Below are positions 1 through 9,987 of a stretch of 64,000 nucleotides of DNA, piece after piece. Below the pieces are notes generated by a model. It had not been told where the DNA came from. It made no database searches and was given only the letters and a program-made list of their open reading frames with translations. The position numbers and the translations under genes were made by a program. How positions within the stretch are numbered: the stretch's first letter is position 1; every line of letters starts with the position of its first letter. This stretch comes from Curtobacterium sp. 9128 (GTDB taxonomy: Bacteria > Actinomycetota > Actinomycetes > Actinomycetales > Microbacteriaceae), in assembly GCF_900086645.1 (NCBI RefSeq), contig NZ_LT576451.1, positions 372,001-436,000 on the forward strand. Direction: 5' to 3'.

Positions 1-279
1 CGTGCCGGAGCCGCTCGCGACGACGAGCAGGTCGCCGGGGCCGATCGCCGGGGTGGTCACCTCGCCGACGACGTGGACGTCGAGCCCGAGGTGCATCAGG
101 CGCATCGCGGTCATCCGGAGTGCGAGCCCGGATCGACCGGCGCCGTGCACGAACACCCGCCTGGCGCCCTCGACGAGCGTGACGAACTGCGCGGTCGCCT
201 CGGGGTCGATCCGCGACGCGAGGTCGTCGAGCTCACGGAGGACGAGCCCGAGGGATTCGGGGACGGTCGGTTCCTGCAT
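1..279 (-). CDS. hxlB: 6-phospho-3-hexuloisomerase, SIS domain (C-terminus cut by window edge)
   Basis: Reads leftwards from ATG at 279 and is still open at base 1, so 93 codons are visible. The N-terminus has a helical lead followed by VFVHGAGRSGLALRMTAM (about residues 42-59), the phosphosugar-binding loop of SIS domains, and then VGEVTTPAIGPGDLLVVASGSG, typical of 6-phospho-3-hexuloisomerases, which interconvert hexulose-6-phosphate and fructose-6-phosphate in the ribulose monophosphate or reverse pentose-forming route. A partner hexulose-phosphate synthase is not visible here and may lie beyond the edge. Family assignment is good; the exact substrate is inferred. Confidence 0.8.
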   Translation of the reverse strand, partial: MQEPTVPESLGLVLRELDDLASRIDPEATAQFVTLVEGARRVFVHGAGRSGLALRMTAMRLMHLGLDVHVVGEVTTPAIGPGDLLVVASGSGT

Positions 280-333
280 GTCGACGAGCCTGTCGTGCGG
301 CGGCCGATCCCACCGCTCCCCGACACGGCGGGA

Positions 334-373
334 GTCCCACCCGATCGGGTGGCCCCGTCCTCTCGGGTGGGAC
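334..373. promoter_or_regulatory. Inverted-repeat operator and -10 upstream of the LuxR-type gene
   Basis: Perfect 11-bp arms at 334-344 and 363-373 (GTCCCACCCGA / TCGGGTGGGAC) overlap a 16-bp perfect palindrome at 337-352 (CCACCCGATCGGGTGG), giving three half-sites. They lie just upstream of a TACGTT hexamer (377-382), which is 7 nt before the GTG at 390. Position and symmetry suggest a repressor or autoregulatory site in the hxlB/luxR-type divergent promoter. The binding protein is unknown. Confidence 0.5.
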
Positions 374-389
374 CGGTACGTTCGGCCGC

Positions 390-1247
390 GTGGACGAGAC
401 GGATCAGGACGGCACGGATCGGGACGGCACGGAGGCTCGGCTCGGCCCCGTCAGTCGGCTGGCGGCTGCGGAGCACGCCAGGACGGTCGCCGAACAGGCC
501 GACCGGCACGCGCTCACGCTGGAGTCCGTGCTCGCCGTGCTCCGGTCCCCGCGGGTGGGCGACGCCGCTGCCCGGTCAGAGGCCGTCGAGATCGCCTCGG
601 CTGCGCTCGTCGAGCTCCGGACGCTGACCGACCGGCAGCGGAGCACGCTGCTCGAACCCGTCACGGGCGCGTTCTCACGGCTGCGGGCGGACCTGCGTCC
701 CCTCGTCCGGTTCGGCGACCTCGACGTGCAGTTCGTCGAACCGCCGGCGACCGGCCGCGCCCTGCCCGGTGACGTCGCCCACGCGGCCCGCGCCATCGTC
801 CGCACCGCCGTGCTCGCACTCGTCGACGCCGGCGAGGCCCACCGCGTCCGGATCCAGTGGGACTGCGACGGCCGGAATCTCCTCATGCAGCTCCGCGACG
901 ACGGCGCGGGCACCCTGGACGCGCACGACGACACCATGCGGCCGATCGCCGAACGGGTCGTGGCGCTCGACGGGCGGCTCGCCGTCGAGTCGACGCCGGC
1001 GTGGGGATCCGTCCTGGACATCTCGCTCCCGCTCGACCCGGCACCCGGCACGGTCGACGTGGCCGACGACACCGACCTCACCCCGCGCGAGCAGGACGTG
1101 CTGCGGCTCGTCGCGACGGGGGTGGGCAACCAGGAGATCGCCGACGGTCTCGGGATCAGCGTGAACACGGTGAAGTACCACGTCGCGAACCTGCTCAGGA
1201 AGCACGGCGCGAGGACCCGGGCGGAGCTGGCAGCGGCCAGGTCCTAG
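390..1247 (+). CDS. LuxR-family regulator with N-terminal histidine-kinase-like ATPase region
   Basis: 285 aa from GTG 390, which lies 7 nt after a TACGTT -10 and so is probably leaderless. The C-terminal 65 residues are a clear LuxR/GerE helix-turn-helix (LTPREQDVLRLVATG, then NQEIADGLGISVNTVKYHVANLL). Residues about 125-220 resemble a HATPase_c domain of two-component kinases (LRDDGAG, then WGSVLDISLPL), preceded by a helical region. No receiver domain and no phospho-acceptor histidine box were recognised. It could be a one-component regulator sensing nucleotide or a partner protein. The stop overlaps the convergent kdpE stop by 4 bp. Confidence 0.7.
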   Translation: MDETDQDGTDRDGTEARLGPVSRLAAAEHARTVAEQADRHALTLESVLAVLRSPRVGDAAARSEAVEIASAALVELRTLTDRQRSTLLEPVTGAFSRLRADLRPLVRFGDLDVQFVEPPATGRALPGDVAHAARAIVRTAVLALVDAGEAHRVRIQWDCDGRNLLMQLRDDGAGTLDAHDDTMRPIAERVVALDGRLAVESTPAWGSVLDISLPLDPAPGTVDVADDTDLTPREQDVLRLVATGVGNQEIADGLGISVNTVKYHVANLLRKHGARTRAELAAARS

Positions 1248-1930
1248 GGGGTGAAGCGGTACCCCATGCCCGACTCCGTGACGATGTAGCGCGGGGACGA
1301 CGGATCCGGCTCGAGCTTCCGCCGCAGCTGCGCGACGTAGAGCCGGAGGTACCCGGAGTCGTTGCCGTGCGACGGTCCCCACACCTCGGTGAGCAGCATC
1401 TCCCGCGTCATCAGCCGGTCCGGGTTGGCGATCAGGACCTCGAGCAACCGCCACTCGGTCGGGGTCAGGCGGATCGCCGGGCCCTCCGCCGGCAGGACCT
1501 GCTTCGCGACGAGGTCCACCACGAGGCTCCCGATCCGCACCGTCGGACTCGTGTCGGTCGCCGCGGCGGCGGCCGCCTGCCGCCGCCCGAGCGCCCGGAG
1601 CCTGGCGAGCAGTTCGTCCATCTGGAACGGCTTCGTCACGTAGTCGTCCGCGCCGGCGTCGAGCGCGTCGACCTTGTCGGCGGAGTCCGTCCGCCCGGAC
1701 AACACCAGCACCGGCACCTGCGACCAGGAGCGGATGCCCTCGAGCACGCCGATCCCATCGAGCCGCGGCATGCCGAGGTCGAGCATCACGAGGTCCGGCC
1801 GCTCGGTGATCACCGCGTCGATCGCGGCGCGGCCGTCCCGGGCGGTGACGACGTCGTACCCGCGCGCCGTCAGCGTCACGCCGAGGGCACGGACGAGCTG
1901 CGGGTCGTCGTCCGCGACGAGGACCTTCAT
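1244..1930 (-). CDS. kdpE: KdpE response regulator
   Basis: 228 aa OmpR/PhoB-type regulator. The N-terminal receiver has the acidic cluster DDD (7-9), phospho-acceptor D51 in LVMLDLGMP and the conserved lysine in YVTKPF. The C-terminal winged helix ends in the usual SGMGYRF. It follows kdpD with a 4-bp stop/start overlap (ATGA), so the two are translationally coupled. In characterised systems phosphorylated KdpE activates kdpFABC under potassium limitation. Confidence 0.95.
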   Translation of the reverse strand: MKVLVADDDPQLVRALGVTLTARGYDVVTARDGRAAIDAVITERPDLVMLDLGMPRLDGIGVLEGIRSWSQVPVLVLSGRTDSADKVDALDAGADDYVTKPFQMDELLARLRALGRRQAAAAAATDTSPTVRIGSLVVDLVAKQVLPAEGPAIRLTPTEWRLLEVLIANPDRLMTREMLLTEVWGPSHGNDSGYLRLYVAQLRRKLEPDPSSPRYIVTESGMGYRFTP

Positions 1931-4419
1931 CGTGCCTCCACCCCGACGTGCCCGGCGATCGGGAGCCGTACCACCATCGTCAGGCCGCCGCCTGGGGTGT
2001 CGTCGGCCTCGATCGTCCCACCCATCCCCTCGGTGAACCCCCGCGCCAGGGCGAGCCCGAGCCCGAGCCCCGTGTCGTTGTCGGTGTCCCCGAGCCGCTG
2101 GAACGGCTGGAACACGTCGTCGCGCAGCGCCTCGGGGATCCCGGGTCCGTGGTCGGCGACGCGGAGCTCCACCGACCCGCTGAACGCACTCGCCGCGACG
2201 CGCACCGTCGTCCCCGCCGGGCTGTGCCGCACCGCGTTCGCGAGCAGGTTCACGACGACGCGCTGCAGCAGCACCGGGTCGGCGAGCACCGGCGGCAGGT
2301 CGCCGGGCAGGTCGAGGTCGACGTCGTCCGGCCCGAGCTCCAGCTCGTCGAGTGCCGGCGCGACCACGGTCTCCAACGGGAGGGCGACGGGGGTGACCGC
2401 GAGCACCCCCGCTTGCACCCGCGAGACGTCGAGCAGGTCGCCCAACAGCACCGCGAGCTGGCCGAGGCTCTCGTCGGCGGTGGCGAGCAGTGCCTCCCGG
2501 TCGGCGTCGGAGAGCCGGATGTCGCTGGCACGGAGCGTCTGCACGCTCGCACTGGCGGCCGCGATCGGCCGCCGGACGTCGTGGCCGACGGCCGCGAGGA
2601 TCGCGCTCCTGACCCGGTCCGCCGCGGCGATGCGTTCCGCGTCGACCGCGGTCCTGGTCAGCTCGCGGTGCTCCAGCGCCGCGTCGATCTGCTGCTCAAC
2701 CACCCGCAGCAACCGGCGCTGGGTCGGGTCGTCCGGTGCGCCGGCGAACTCCAGGACCGCACCGGACGGGAGGCTCGTGGTGGCGTCCGGCACGTCGCCG
2801 AACGTCCCAGACGTGGCCGGCACCACGTCCCCCTGGCGGACGCGCAGACCGGTGTAGCCGAACGCCTCGCGGGTCCGCTCGACGAGGGCCTGGAGCGCGT
2901 CGTCACCGCGGAGCACGCTGCCGGCGATGCCGATGAGCAGCCCGGACTCGGCCGCGGCACGGCGAGCCGTCCGCGAGCGTCGGGCCGAACGGTCGACGAC
3001 GAAGCTGACGAGCACGGCGCTGATCACGTACATCACGAGGGCGACGAGGTGCCAGGGCTGCTGCACGGTGACGCGGTACAGCGGCTGGACGAAGAAGTAG
3101 TCGAGGCTCAGCCCGGACAGCACCGCGGCGAACACGGCGGGCCACATCCCGCCGACGAGCGCCACGACGAGCACGAGCAGCTGGTACGCGAGGACGTCCA
3201 CGGTGATCGCGTCGGGGGTCTTGCCGAACGACAGCAGCCAGGTCAGCAGCGGTCCGACGACGAGGGCGAGGCCGAACGCGCTGAGCACACGGCCACGGGA
3301 CAGGCTGCCCCCGAGCCGCGGGAGCGCGAAGCCACCGCCGGCGCGTTCGTGGGTGACCACGTGCACGTCGATGTCGCCGGACTCGCGGATGACGGTGTTG
3401 CCGATGCCGGGGCCGGTGAGCGCGGCGGCCGCCCGCGTGCGCCGGCTGACCCCGATGACGATCTGTGTGGCGTCGATCGACCGCGCGAAGCGGACGAGCG
3501 TCGTGGGCACGTCGTCGCCCACCACCTGGTGGTACGTCCCACCGAGCTGCTCGAGCAGTGCGCGCTGCGCACCGAGCGCGCCAGGGTGCCGTTCGCGCAG
3601 CCCGTCGTTCGTGGTGACGTGCACGGCGGCGAGCTCGCCGCCGGAGGACCTGGCGGCGATCCGGGCCCCGCGACGGAGGAGCGTCTCGCCCTCCGGACCG
3701 CCGGTGAGGGCGACGAGGACGCGCTCGCGCGCCTCCCACCGGTGCTCGATGCCGTGCTCGGCCCGGTAGCGCTTCAGGGCGTCGTCGACCTCGTCCGCGA
3801 GCCACAGCAGGGCGATCTCGCGGAGCGCGGTGAGGTTGCCGAGGCGGAAGTAGTTCGACAGTGCGGCGTCGATCCTGGCGGCCGGGTACACGAGGCCCTC
3901 GGAGAGCCGCTCGCGCAGCGCCTGCGGCGACAGGTCGACGACCTCGATCTGGTCCGCTGCCCGGACGACCGCGTCGGGGACGGTCTCGCGCTGGACGGTC
4001 CCGGTGATCTCGTGCACGACGTCACCGAGGGACTGCATGTGCTGGACGTTCACCGTCGAGACCACGTCGATGCCCGCGGCCAGCAGGGTTTCGACGTCCT
4101 GCCACCGCTTGTCGTGCCGGCCGCCAGGTGCGTTCGTGTGCGCGAGCTCGTCGACCAGCGCGACGTCGGGGTGACGGGCGATCACGGCGTCGAGGTCCAT
4201 CTCGTCCAGCTCCACGTCGCGGTGCCGTTCGACCCGGCGGGGGACGACCTCGAGCCCCTCGACGAGGGCGGCCGTGGCGGCGCGGCCGTGGGTCTCCACG
4301 ACGGCGACGACCACGTCCCGGCCCTCGTCGCGGAGCCGGCGTCCCTCCTCGAGCATCGTGAAGGTCTTCCCGACGCCGGGTGCGGCCCCGAGCAGCACCC
4401 GCAGCTTGCCTCGCTTCAC
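1927..4419 (-). CDS. kdpD: KdpD sensor histidine kinase
   Basis: 830 aa, shorter than the roughly 890 aa E. coli protein but with all parts in order. These are an N-terminal KdpD domain with Walker A-like GAAPGVGKT (about 12-20) and VDELAHTN; a universal-stress-like domain (about 245-370); four closely spaced membrane segments (about 385-485); a GAF-like region; the phosphorylation site GHDVRRP (near 610, with R in place of the usual T after the second R); N box NLLANAVRHSP; and G boxes DHGPGIP and GLGLGLALA. It reads potassium or turgor status and phosphorylates KdpE. It lies 15 bp after kdpC in the same operon. Confidence 0.95.
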   Translation of the reverse strand: MKRGKLRVLLGAAPGVGKTFTMLEEGRRLRDEGRDVVVAVVETHGRAATAALVEGLEVVPRRVERHRDVELDEMDLDAVIARHPDVALVDELAHTNAPGGRHDKRWQDVETLLAAGIDVVSTVNVQHMQSLGDVVHEITGTVQRETVPDAVVRAADQIEVVDLSPQALRERLSEGLVYPAARIDAALSNYFRLGNLTALREIALLWLADEVDDALKRYRAEHGIEHRWEARERVLVALTGGPEGETLLRRGARIAARSSGGELAAVHVTTNDGLRERHPGALGAQRALLEQLGGTYHQVVGDDVPTTLVRFARSIDATQIVIGVSRRTRAAAALTGPGIGNTVIRESGDIDVHVVTHERAGGGFALPRLGGSLSRGRVLSAFGLALVVGPLLTWLLSFGKTPDAITVDVLAYQLLVLVVALVGGMWPAVFAAVLSGLSLDYFFVQPLYRVTVQQPWHLVALVMYVISAVLVSFVVDRSARRSRTARRAAAESGLLIGIAGSVLRGDDALQALVERTREAFGYTGLRVRQGDVVPATSGTFGDVPDATTSLPSGAVLEFAGAPDDPTQRRLLRVVEQQIDAALEHRELTRTAVDAERIAAADRVRSAILAAVGHDVRRPIAAASASVQTLRASDIRLSDADREALLATADESLGQLAVLLGDLLDVSRVQAGVLAVTPVALPLETVVAPALDELELGPDDVDLDLPGDLPPVLADPVLLQRVVVNLLANAVRHSPAGTTVRVAASAFSGSVELRVADHGPGIPEALRDDVFQPFQRLGDTDNDTGLGLGLALARGFTEGMGGTIEADDTPGGGLTMVVRLPIAGHVGVEAR

Positions 4420-4434
4420 GCGCTCATCCTCGCA

Positions 4435-5037
4435 TCAGCCGAGCGTCGCGAGGGCGAGGTTCAGCTGCAGGACGTCCACCGCCGGTGCACCGAGGACGCC
4501 GAGCTCGCGGGACTCCGTGTGCTCCTCGACGAGCTTCCGCACGTCGTCGTCGCTGAGCCCGCGAGCCGAGGCCACGCGCTGCACCTGCTGGAGCGCGTAC
4601 TCCGGGCTGATGTCCGGGTCGAGGCCGGAGCCCGACGCCGTCACCGCGTCGGCGGGCACGTCAGACGGGTCGACGTGGTCGGCCGCGGCCACGGCCGCAC
4701 GGCGGGACTCGATGGCCTTCTCCAAGTCGGGGTTCGACGGCCCGAGGTTCGAACCGGACGAGGCGTTCGCGTCGTACCCCTCGTCGCCGGCGGCGGACGG
4801 TCGCGACTGGAACCAGCGGTCGGCCTGCTTCCCGGTGAAGGACTGGCCGATGAGGGACGACCCGACGGGCTTGCCGTCCCGGGACACGATCGAGCCGTTC
4901 GCCTGGTCGTGGAAGGCGGCCTGGCCGACGCCCCAGACGGCGAGCGGGTAGGCGATGCCGAGCACCACGGTGGCGAGGAGGGTGAGCCGGACGGCGACGC
5001 CGAGCGAGCGGAGGGACGAGCGAGATGTGGTTGCCAT
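4435..5037 (-). CDS. kdpC: Potassium-transporting ATPase subunit C
   Basis: 200 aa, normal family length. One N-terminal membrane segment (about 12-35, LTLLATVVLGIAYPLAVWG) is followed by an extracytoplasmic domain with the KdpC signatures GSSLIGQSF, ASGSGLDPDISPEYA and VLQLNLAL. It is the small subunit that stabilises the KdpFABC complex. The start is 2 bp downstream of the kdpB stop. Confidence 0.95.
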   Translation of the reverse strand: MATTSRSSLRSLGVAVRLTLLATVVLGIAYPLAVWGVGQAAFHDQANGSIVSRDGKPVGSSLIGQSFTGKQADRWFQSRPSAAGDEGYDANASSGSNLGPSNPDLEKAIESRRAAVAAADHVDPSDVPADAVTASGSGLDPDISPEYALQQVQRVASARGLSDDDVRKLVEEHTESRELGVLGAPAVDVLQLNLALATLG

Positions 5038-5039
5038 GA

Positions 5040-7136
5040 CTAGAACCCCGGGAGGAGACCGACGACGAGGTCGATCAGTTTGATGCCGATGAAGGGGACG
5101 ATCACGCCGCCGACCCCGTAGAGGAGCAGGTTGCGGCCGAGGATCGACGACGCCGATGCTGCGCGGTACTTGACGCCGCGCAGGGACAGCGGGATGAGCG
5201 CCACGATGACGAGCGCGTTGAAGATCACGGCCGACAGGATCGCGGACGACGGGCTGTGCAGGCCCATGACGTTCAGCGCGGCCAGGCCGGGGAACGCCAG
5301 CTGGAACATCGCCGGGATGATCGCGAAGTACTTCGCGACGTCGTTCGCGATCGAGAACGTGGTGAGCGCCCCACGGGTGATGAGCAGCTGCTTGCCGATC
5401 CGGACGACGTCGATGAGCTTGGTCGGGTCCGAGTCCAGGTCGACCATGTTTCCGGCCTCCTTCGCCGCGGTCGTCCCGGTGTTCATCGCGACGCCGACGT
5501 CCGCCTGCGCCAGGGCCGGGGCGTCGTTCGTGCCGTCGCCCGTCATCGCGACGAGGTTCCCGCCGTCCTGCTCCCGCTTGATGAGCGCGAGCTTGTCCTC
5601 CGGCGTGGCCTCGGCGAGGAAGTCGTCCACACCGGCCTCGGCCGCGATGGCCTTCGCCGTCCGCGGGTTGTCCCCCGTGATCATCACGGTGCGGATGCCC
5701 ATGCTCCGCAGCTCGCCGAACCGCTCGCTGAGCCCGTCCTTGACGACGTCCTTGAGGTGCACGACGCCGAGCAGCGACACGACGCCGTCGGCCGAGCGAC
5801 GCCCGACGACGAGCGGTGTCCCGCCCTGGTCGGAGATCTCCGCGATGCTCGTCTCCAGCGCAGCCACGACACCGCTCTCGGGGGTTCCAGCCCAGGCCAT
5901 GACCGCTGAACCGGCACCCTTCCGCACCGACGACCCGTCCGGCAAGTCCATGCCGGACATCCGGGTCTGCGCGGTGAACGGCACCTCGACGGCCCCGTCA
6001 GACGCGTCCACGACGACCCCCGCCTGCGCCGCGAGCTCCACGATCGAGCGGCCCTCGGGCGTGCCGTCCGCGGCACTCGAACGTGCTGCCGCCTCCATCA
6101 GCTCCGCCTCGGTGACGCCGGGCACCGGGACGACCCGCGACGCCCGACGGTTGCCGTACGTGATCGTGCCGGTCTTGTCGAGGAGCAGCGTCGTGATGTC
6201 CCCGGCCGCCTCGACCGCACGGCCGGACATCGCGAGGACGTTGTGCTGCACGAGCCGGTCCATGCCCGCGATGCCGATCGCCGAGAGCAGCGCGCCGATC
6301 GTCGTCGGGATGAGGCACACGAGCAGGGCGATGAGCACCGGGACGCTGACGTCGGCGCCGACGAGGCCCGCGATGGGCTGCATCGTCAGGCAGACGATGA
6401 CGAAGACGATCGACAGCGACGCGAGCAGGATGTTCAGCGCGATCTCGTTCGGCGTCTTCTGGCGCGCGGCTCCCTCGACCAACCGGATCATCCGGTCGAT
6501 GAAGGTCTCACCCGGCGTCGAGGTGATGCGCACGACGATCCGGTCGGACAGCACCGTGGTGCCCCCGGTGACGGCGCTGCGGTCACCACCGGACTCCCGG
6601 ATCACCGGTGCGGACTCACCCGTGACGGCCGACTCGTCGACCGACGCGATCCCGTCGACCACGTCGCCGTCGCCGGGGATCACCTCGCCCGCGACCACGA
6701 CGACCACGTCCCCCTTCGCGAGGTCGACGGATGCGATCTCCTCCGTGTCCGCGGCGAGCGCCGACGGGGCGGACGTGTCGTACCCGAGGACGCGGCGAGC
6801 CGTGGTGGTCGAGCGCGTCTTCCGCAGCGCCTCCGCCTGTGCCTTGCCGCGCCCCTCTGCGACGGACTCCGCCAGGTTCGCGAACACGACGGTCAGCCAG
6901 AGCCAGACCGCGATGGCGATCGTGAACGCGGACGGCTCGACGACGGCCGCCGCCGTGGTGAGGGCTGCGCCCACCTCCACGATGAACATGACGGGGTTCC
7001 GCCACATGAGCCGCGGATCGAGCTTCCGGAGTGCGCCCGGGAGGCCCGACACCAGTTGCCGGGGTCCGAATGCGGACCGGTGCGTGGCCGGTTCCGAGGT
7101 GGTGTGCGACTCCGGTACGGAGGTCACGGATGTCAT
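5040..7136 (-). CDS. kdpB: Potassium-transporting P-type ATPase subunit B
   Basis: 698 aa P1A-type ATPase, the energising subunit of KdpFABC. Visible motifs are the phosphorylation loop [14 protein letters not shown], the TGES-type actuator motif (AVTGESAPV), the nucleotide-binding region and the hinge [18 protein letters not shown]. The Ser-162-type regulatory segment is TGES, as in E. coli. Start ATG 7136 was chosen because it overlaps the kdpA stop by 4 bp and gives full length; an open frame continues further upstream, but that part is the antisense-like shadow of kdpA. Confidence 0.96.
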   Translation of the reverse strand: MTSVTSVPESHTTSEPATHRSAFGPRQLVSGLPGALRKLDPRLMWRNPVMFIVEVGAALTTAAAVVEPSAFTIAIAVWLWLTVVFANLAESVAEGRGKAQAEALRKTRSTTTARRVLGYDTSAPSALAADTEEIASVDLAKGDVVVVVAGEVIPGDGDVVDGIASVDESAVTGESAPVIRESGGDRSAVTGGTTVLSDRIVVRITSTPGETFIDRMIRLVEGAARQKTPNEIALNILLASLSIVFVIVCLTMQPIAGLVGADVSVPVLIALLVCLIPTTIGALLSAIGIAGMDRLVQHNVLAMSGRAVEAAGDITTLLLDKTGTITYGNRRASRVVPVPGVTEAELMEAAARSSAADGTPEGRSIVELAAQAGVVVDASDGAVEVPFTAQTRMSGMDLPDGSSVRKGAGSAVMAWAGTPESGVVAALETSIAEISDQGGTPLVVGRRSADGVVSLLGVVHLKDVVKDGLSERFGELRSMGIRTVMITGDNPRTAKAIAAEAGVDDFLAEATPEDKLALIKREQDGGNLVAMTGDGTNDAPALAQADVGVAMNTGTTAAKEAGNMVDLDSDPTKLIDVVRIGKQLLITRGALTTFSIANDVAKYFAIIPAMFQLAFPGLAALNVMGLHSPSSAILSAVIFNALVIVALIPLSLRGVKYRAASASSILGRNLLLYGVGGVIVPFIGIKLIDLVVGLLPGF

Positions 7137-8818
7137 GACAGTCCTTCTGCGAGGGGACCCAGTGCGAGCACCGGGAAGTAGGTGAGTGCGGTGACGATGA
7201 CGGCGACGCCGCCGAGCAGGCCGATGAAGAGCGGCCGGTGGGTGGGGAGCGTGCCGGCGGTCGCCGGGACCTTCTCCTGGGACGCGAGCGAGCCGGCGAG
7301 CGCCAGGACGAAGGCGATCGGCACGAAGCGGCCGAGCAGCATCGCGACGCCGAGAGCGGTGTTCATCCAGGTGGTGTTCGCGGTGAACCCGCCGAACGCC
7401 GAGCCGTTGTTGTTGCCGGCACTCGTGAACGCGTAGAGCAGCTCGGACAGCCCGTGGTTGCCGGGGTTGAACAGCGAGGTGCCGATCGTCTGTTCGCGGA
7501 CGCCGGGGATGACGAGCGAGAGCCCGGTCCCGAGGAGCACGACCGTCGGCGTGACGAGGATGTACAGCGCGGCGTAGGTCATCTCGCGGGCGCGGATCTT
7601 CTTGCCGAGGTACTCCGGCGTCCGCCCGACGAGCAGCCCGCCGATGAACACCGTGATCACGGCGAGGACGAGCATGCCGTAGAGACCGGAGCCGACCCCG
7701 CCCGGGGTGACCTCGCCGAGCATCATGTTGACGAGTGCCATCAGCCCGCCGACCGGGGTGAAGCTGTCGAACATGCCGTTCACCGCCCCGGTCGAGGTGG
7801 CCGTCGACGTCGTGCCGAAGAGCGTCGTGCCGAGGATCCCGAACCGGACCTCCTTGCCCTCCATCGCAGCGCCTGCCGCCTGCGTGGCCGATCCACCGCC
7901 GGCGAGCTCGGCGATGGACATCACCGAGAGCGAGACGAGGAACAGGACGCCCATCACGACGAGGATCGCGCGACCCTGGCGGCGGTCGCCGACCATCGTG
8001 CCGAACGTCCGGGGCAGGCTGAACGGGATGACGAGCATCAGGAACACCTCGACGAGGTTCGTCCACGCGTTCGGGTTCTCGAACGGGTGCGCCGAGTTCG
8101 CGTTGAAGTAGCCGCCGCCGTTCGTGCCGAGGAGCTTGATCGCCTCCTGCGACGCGACGAACCCGTCCGGGATGTGCTGCGTGCCGCCGACGAGCGTCGT
8201 GACGTCGGTGCCGCTCCCCCACGACTGGATGACGCCACCCGCCACGAGCACGATCGCGAACACGAAGGACAGCGGCAGGAGCAGCCGGCCGGTCCCCCGG
8301 ACGACGTCCACCCAGACGTTGCCGATCGTGCCCGAGCGTCGGCGGGCGAACCCGCGGACCAGGGCGACCGCGACGGCGAGCCCGACGGCTGCCGACAGGA
8401 AGTTCTGCACCGCGAGGCCGGCCATCTGGACCGAGGAGCCGAGCGTCGCCTCCGGCGAGTACGACTGCCAGTTCGTGTTCGTGACGAACGACACCGCGGT
8501 GTTGAAGGACAGCGCCCATCCGACGTTCGGCAGCCCGAGCGAACCAGGCAGCACCGACTGGATGCGCTGCAGGACGATGATGACGACGATCCCGACGGCG
8601 CTGAACAGCAGCACGCCGCGCAGGTACGCGCGGGACGACTGCTCGGCGTCCGGGTCGACCCCGATCACCCGGTACACGAGTCGTTCGACCCGGCCGTGGT
8701 GGGTGGACGTGAAGACCCGCGCCATCCAGTCACCGAGCGGGCGGTGGCAGACGGCGAGCAGCAGGACGAGCACGGCGACCTGGGCGATGCCGGCCCAGGT
8801 CGTTGCCGCGCTGCCCAT
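7133..8818 (-). CDS. kdpA: Potassium-transporting ATPase channel subunit A
   Basis: 561 aa polytopic protein of normal length, homologous to SKT potassium channels. Selectivity-filter-like segments are visible: [32 protein letters not shown] and [12 protein letters not shown]. Start ATG 8818 overlaps the kdpF stop codon by one base (TGATG), so the two are coupled. It forms the potassium pathway of the high-affinity uptake complex. Confidence 0.96.
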   Translation of the reverse strand: MGSAATTWAGIAQVAVLVLLLAVCHRPLGDWMARVFTSTHHGRVERLVYRVIGVDPDAEQSSRAYLRGVLLFSAVGIVVIIVLQRIQSVLPGSLGLPNVGWALSFNTAVSFVTNTNWQSYSPEATLGSSVQMAGLAVQNFLSAAVGLAVAVALVRGFARRRSGTIGNVWVDVVRGTGRLLLPLSFVFAIVLVAGGVIQSWGSGTDVTTLVGGTQHIPDGFVASQEAIKLLGTNGGGYFNANSAHPFENPNAWTNLVEVFLMLVIPFSLPRTFGTMVGDRRQGRAILVVMGVLFLVSLSVMSIAELAGGGSATQAAGAAMEGKEVRFGILGTTLFGTTSTATSTGAVNGMFDSFTPVGGLMALVNMMLGEVTPGGVGSGLYGMLVLAVITVFIGGLLVGRTPEYLGKKIRAREMTYAALYILVTPTVVLLGTGLSLVIPGVREQTIGTSLFNPGNHGLSELLYAFTSAGNNNGSAFGGFTANTTWMNTALGVAMLLGRFVPIAFVLALAGSLASQEKVPATAGTLPTHRPLFIGLLGGVAVIVTALTYFPVLALGPLAEGLS

Positions 8819-8907
8819 CAGAACTGTTCTGGACGCACGAGCGCCCAGACGAGGTAGACGACCGCGGCGATGCCGAGGACGGCGGCGGCGATGGTGATGC
8901 CGAGCAC
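8818..8907 (-). CDS. kdpF: KdpF, small stabilising subunit
   Basis: Only 29 aa, from GTG 8907 to TGA 8818: an N-terminal [20 protein letters not shown] membrane helix and a short basic and polar tail ending RPEQF. This matches KdpF in size, hydrophobic profile, the Y-L-x-x-A-L-x-x-P-E-x-F tail and position directly in front of kdpA. A ribosome binding site AGGAG lies 5 nt before the GTG. The gene is easily missed because of its length. Confidence 0.9.
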   Translation of the reverse strand: MLGITIAAAVLGIAAVVYLVWALVRPEQF

Positions 8908-8967
8908 GAGGACTCCTGGAGATCTGGAGGTCCGCGACCGGTGCCGTGGACCGCACCGTGTGTGGTG

Positions 8968-9027
8968 CCGGATCCGATGCTGGATCCGGAACCGGGCCTC
9001 CAGGCCGTTCCTAACGCGCTCCTAACG
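8968..9027. promoter_or_regulatory. kdp control region: KdpE-type direct repeat and a hairpin
   Basis: Between the WYL gene and kdpF. Two identical octamers TCCTAACG at 9009-9016 and 9020-9027 are spaced 11 bp start to start, one helical turn, the spacing used by OmpR-family regulators such as KdpE. The right copy overlaps the WYL stop codon. Downstream toward kdpF is a perfect inverted repeat (CCGGATCC at 8968-8975, loop 8976-8981, GGATCCGG at 8982-8989) without a T tract, so either an operator or a weak terminator. Assignment to KdpE is inference from spacing and location. Confidence 0.45.
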
Positions 9028-9987
9028 GCCCGCGGCGCGACGCATGCGCCCCGCTAACGTCAGCGCTGCATCCCGGAGCGCTCGCGGGCCCTCGATGGAG
9101 AAGCCGGCGTCGAAGCCGGCGAACCGAGCGGCCAAGGCCGTCCACGACCACGAGCCGATCGTCAGCCGGCACCGGTCGCCATCGAGCTCCTCGAGCACCG
9201 CGTCCGCGTCGAGGTAGGGCGCGATCGACCCCGCCGGCACCGCGAGGACAGCTGTGCCGGTGCACGGCCACTCGTCCGCCCCGGTGGAGCCCTTCGCCCT
9301 CGCCGCGAGGAAGCCCGCCGCATCTCCGCCCGGGACGGGTCGCGGCGTGAACCGGACGCCCGTCGGCGCCCGCGGGTGCATCCGGTCGATGCGGTAGGTG
9401 CGCCAGTCGTCCCGCTCCGGCACCCACGCCAGCAGGTACCACCGGCCGTTCCTGGCGACGACCGCGTGCGGCTCGACCCGTCGCGACGGGCGGCCGTGCT
9501 GGTCGCCGCCCCACGCGGAGTCGTAGTCGAAGCGGAGCACCTGCCGGGTGCGCACGGCGTCGGAGACCGCGACGAGCACCCCGGGGTCGACCGTCGTCGT
9601 GCCGGGGGTCGTCACCACGTCCACGGAGTCGATCCGGTGCCGCAGGCGCGAGGGCATCACCTGTCGGACGGCCCCCAGTGCCCGCGCTGCCGCCTCGGCG
9701 ATGTCTGCGCCGGACGCCGGTGCGACGGCGAGCGCGAGGGCGATCGCCACGGCCTGCTCGTCGTCGAAGAGCAGCGGCGGGAGTTCCGATCCGGCGGACA
9801 GCCGGTAGCCGCCGGTCGGCCCGCGGAGCGCCTCGACCCGGTAGCCGAGCTCCCGGAGCCGATCGACGTCACGACGGACGGTTCGCGGGCTGACCTCGAG
9901 CCGTTCGGCCAGGACGTCACCCGGCCAGTCCCGGTGCACCTGCAGCAGGGAGAGGAGCGCGAGCATGCGCGAGGACGGTCCGGACAC
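9022..9987 (-). CDS. YafY-type transcriptional regulator (HTH_11 + WYL domain)
   Basis: 321 aa from GTG 9987. The N-terminus is a DeoR-like winged helix (RMLALLSLLQVHRDWPG, then LEVSPRTVRRDVDRLRELGY), followed by a central WYL domain (ARNGRWYLLAWVPERDDWRTYRIDRM) and a WCX-like C-terminus. Such proteins are usually local repressors or activators that sense small ligands. It is divergent from a glyoxalase-fold gene, with alternating TGTCCG/CGGACA half-sites between them that probably are its operator. Confidence 0.85.
   Translation of the reverse strand: MSGPSSRMLALLSLLQVHRDWPGDVLAERLEVSPRTVRRDVDRLRELGYRVEALRGPTGGYRLSAGSELPPLLFDDEQAVAIALALAVAPASGADIAEAAARALGAVRQVMPSRLRHRIDSVDVVTTPGTTTVDPGVLVAVSDAVRTRQVLRFDYDSAWGGDQHGRPSRRVEPHAVVARNGRWYLLAWVPERDDWRTYRIDRMHPRAPTGVRFTPRPVPGGDAAGFLAARAKGSTGADEWPCTGTAVLAVPAGSIAPYLDADAVLEELDGDRCRLTIGSWSWTALAARFAGFDAGFSIEGPRALRDAALTLAGRMRRAAGR

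Noticed and set aside
857..8519. Very long open frames antisense to kdpD, kdpC and kdpA/kdpB, and extra in-frame length upstream of kdpB
   Set aside because: They are products of the high GC content; they show Arg/Pro/Gly-rich low-complexity translations and no family motifs, while the opposite strand carries clear Kdp proteins.
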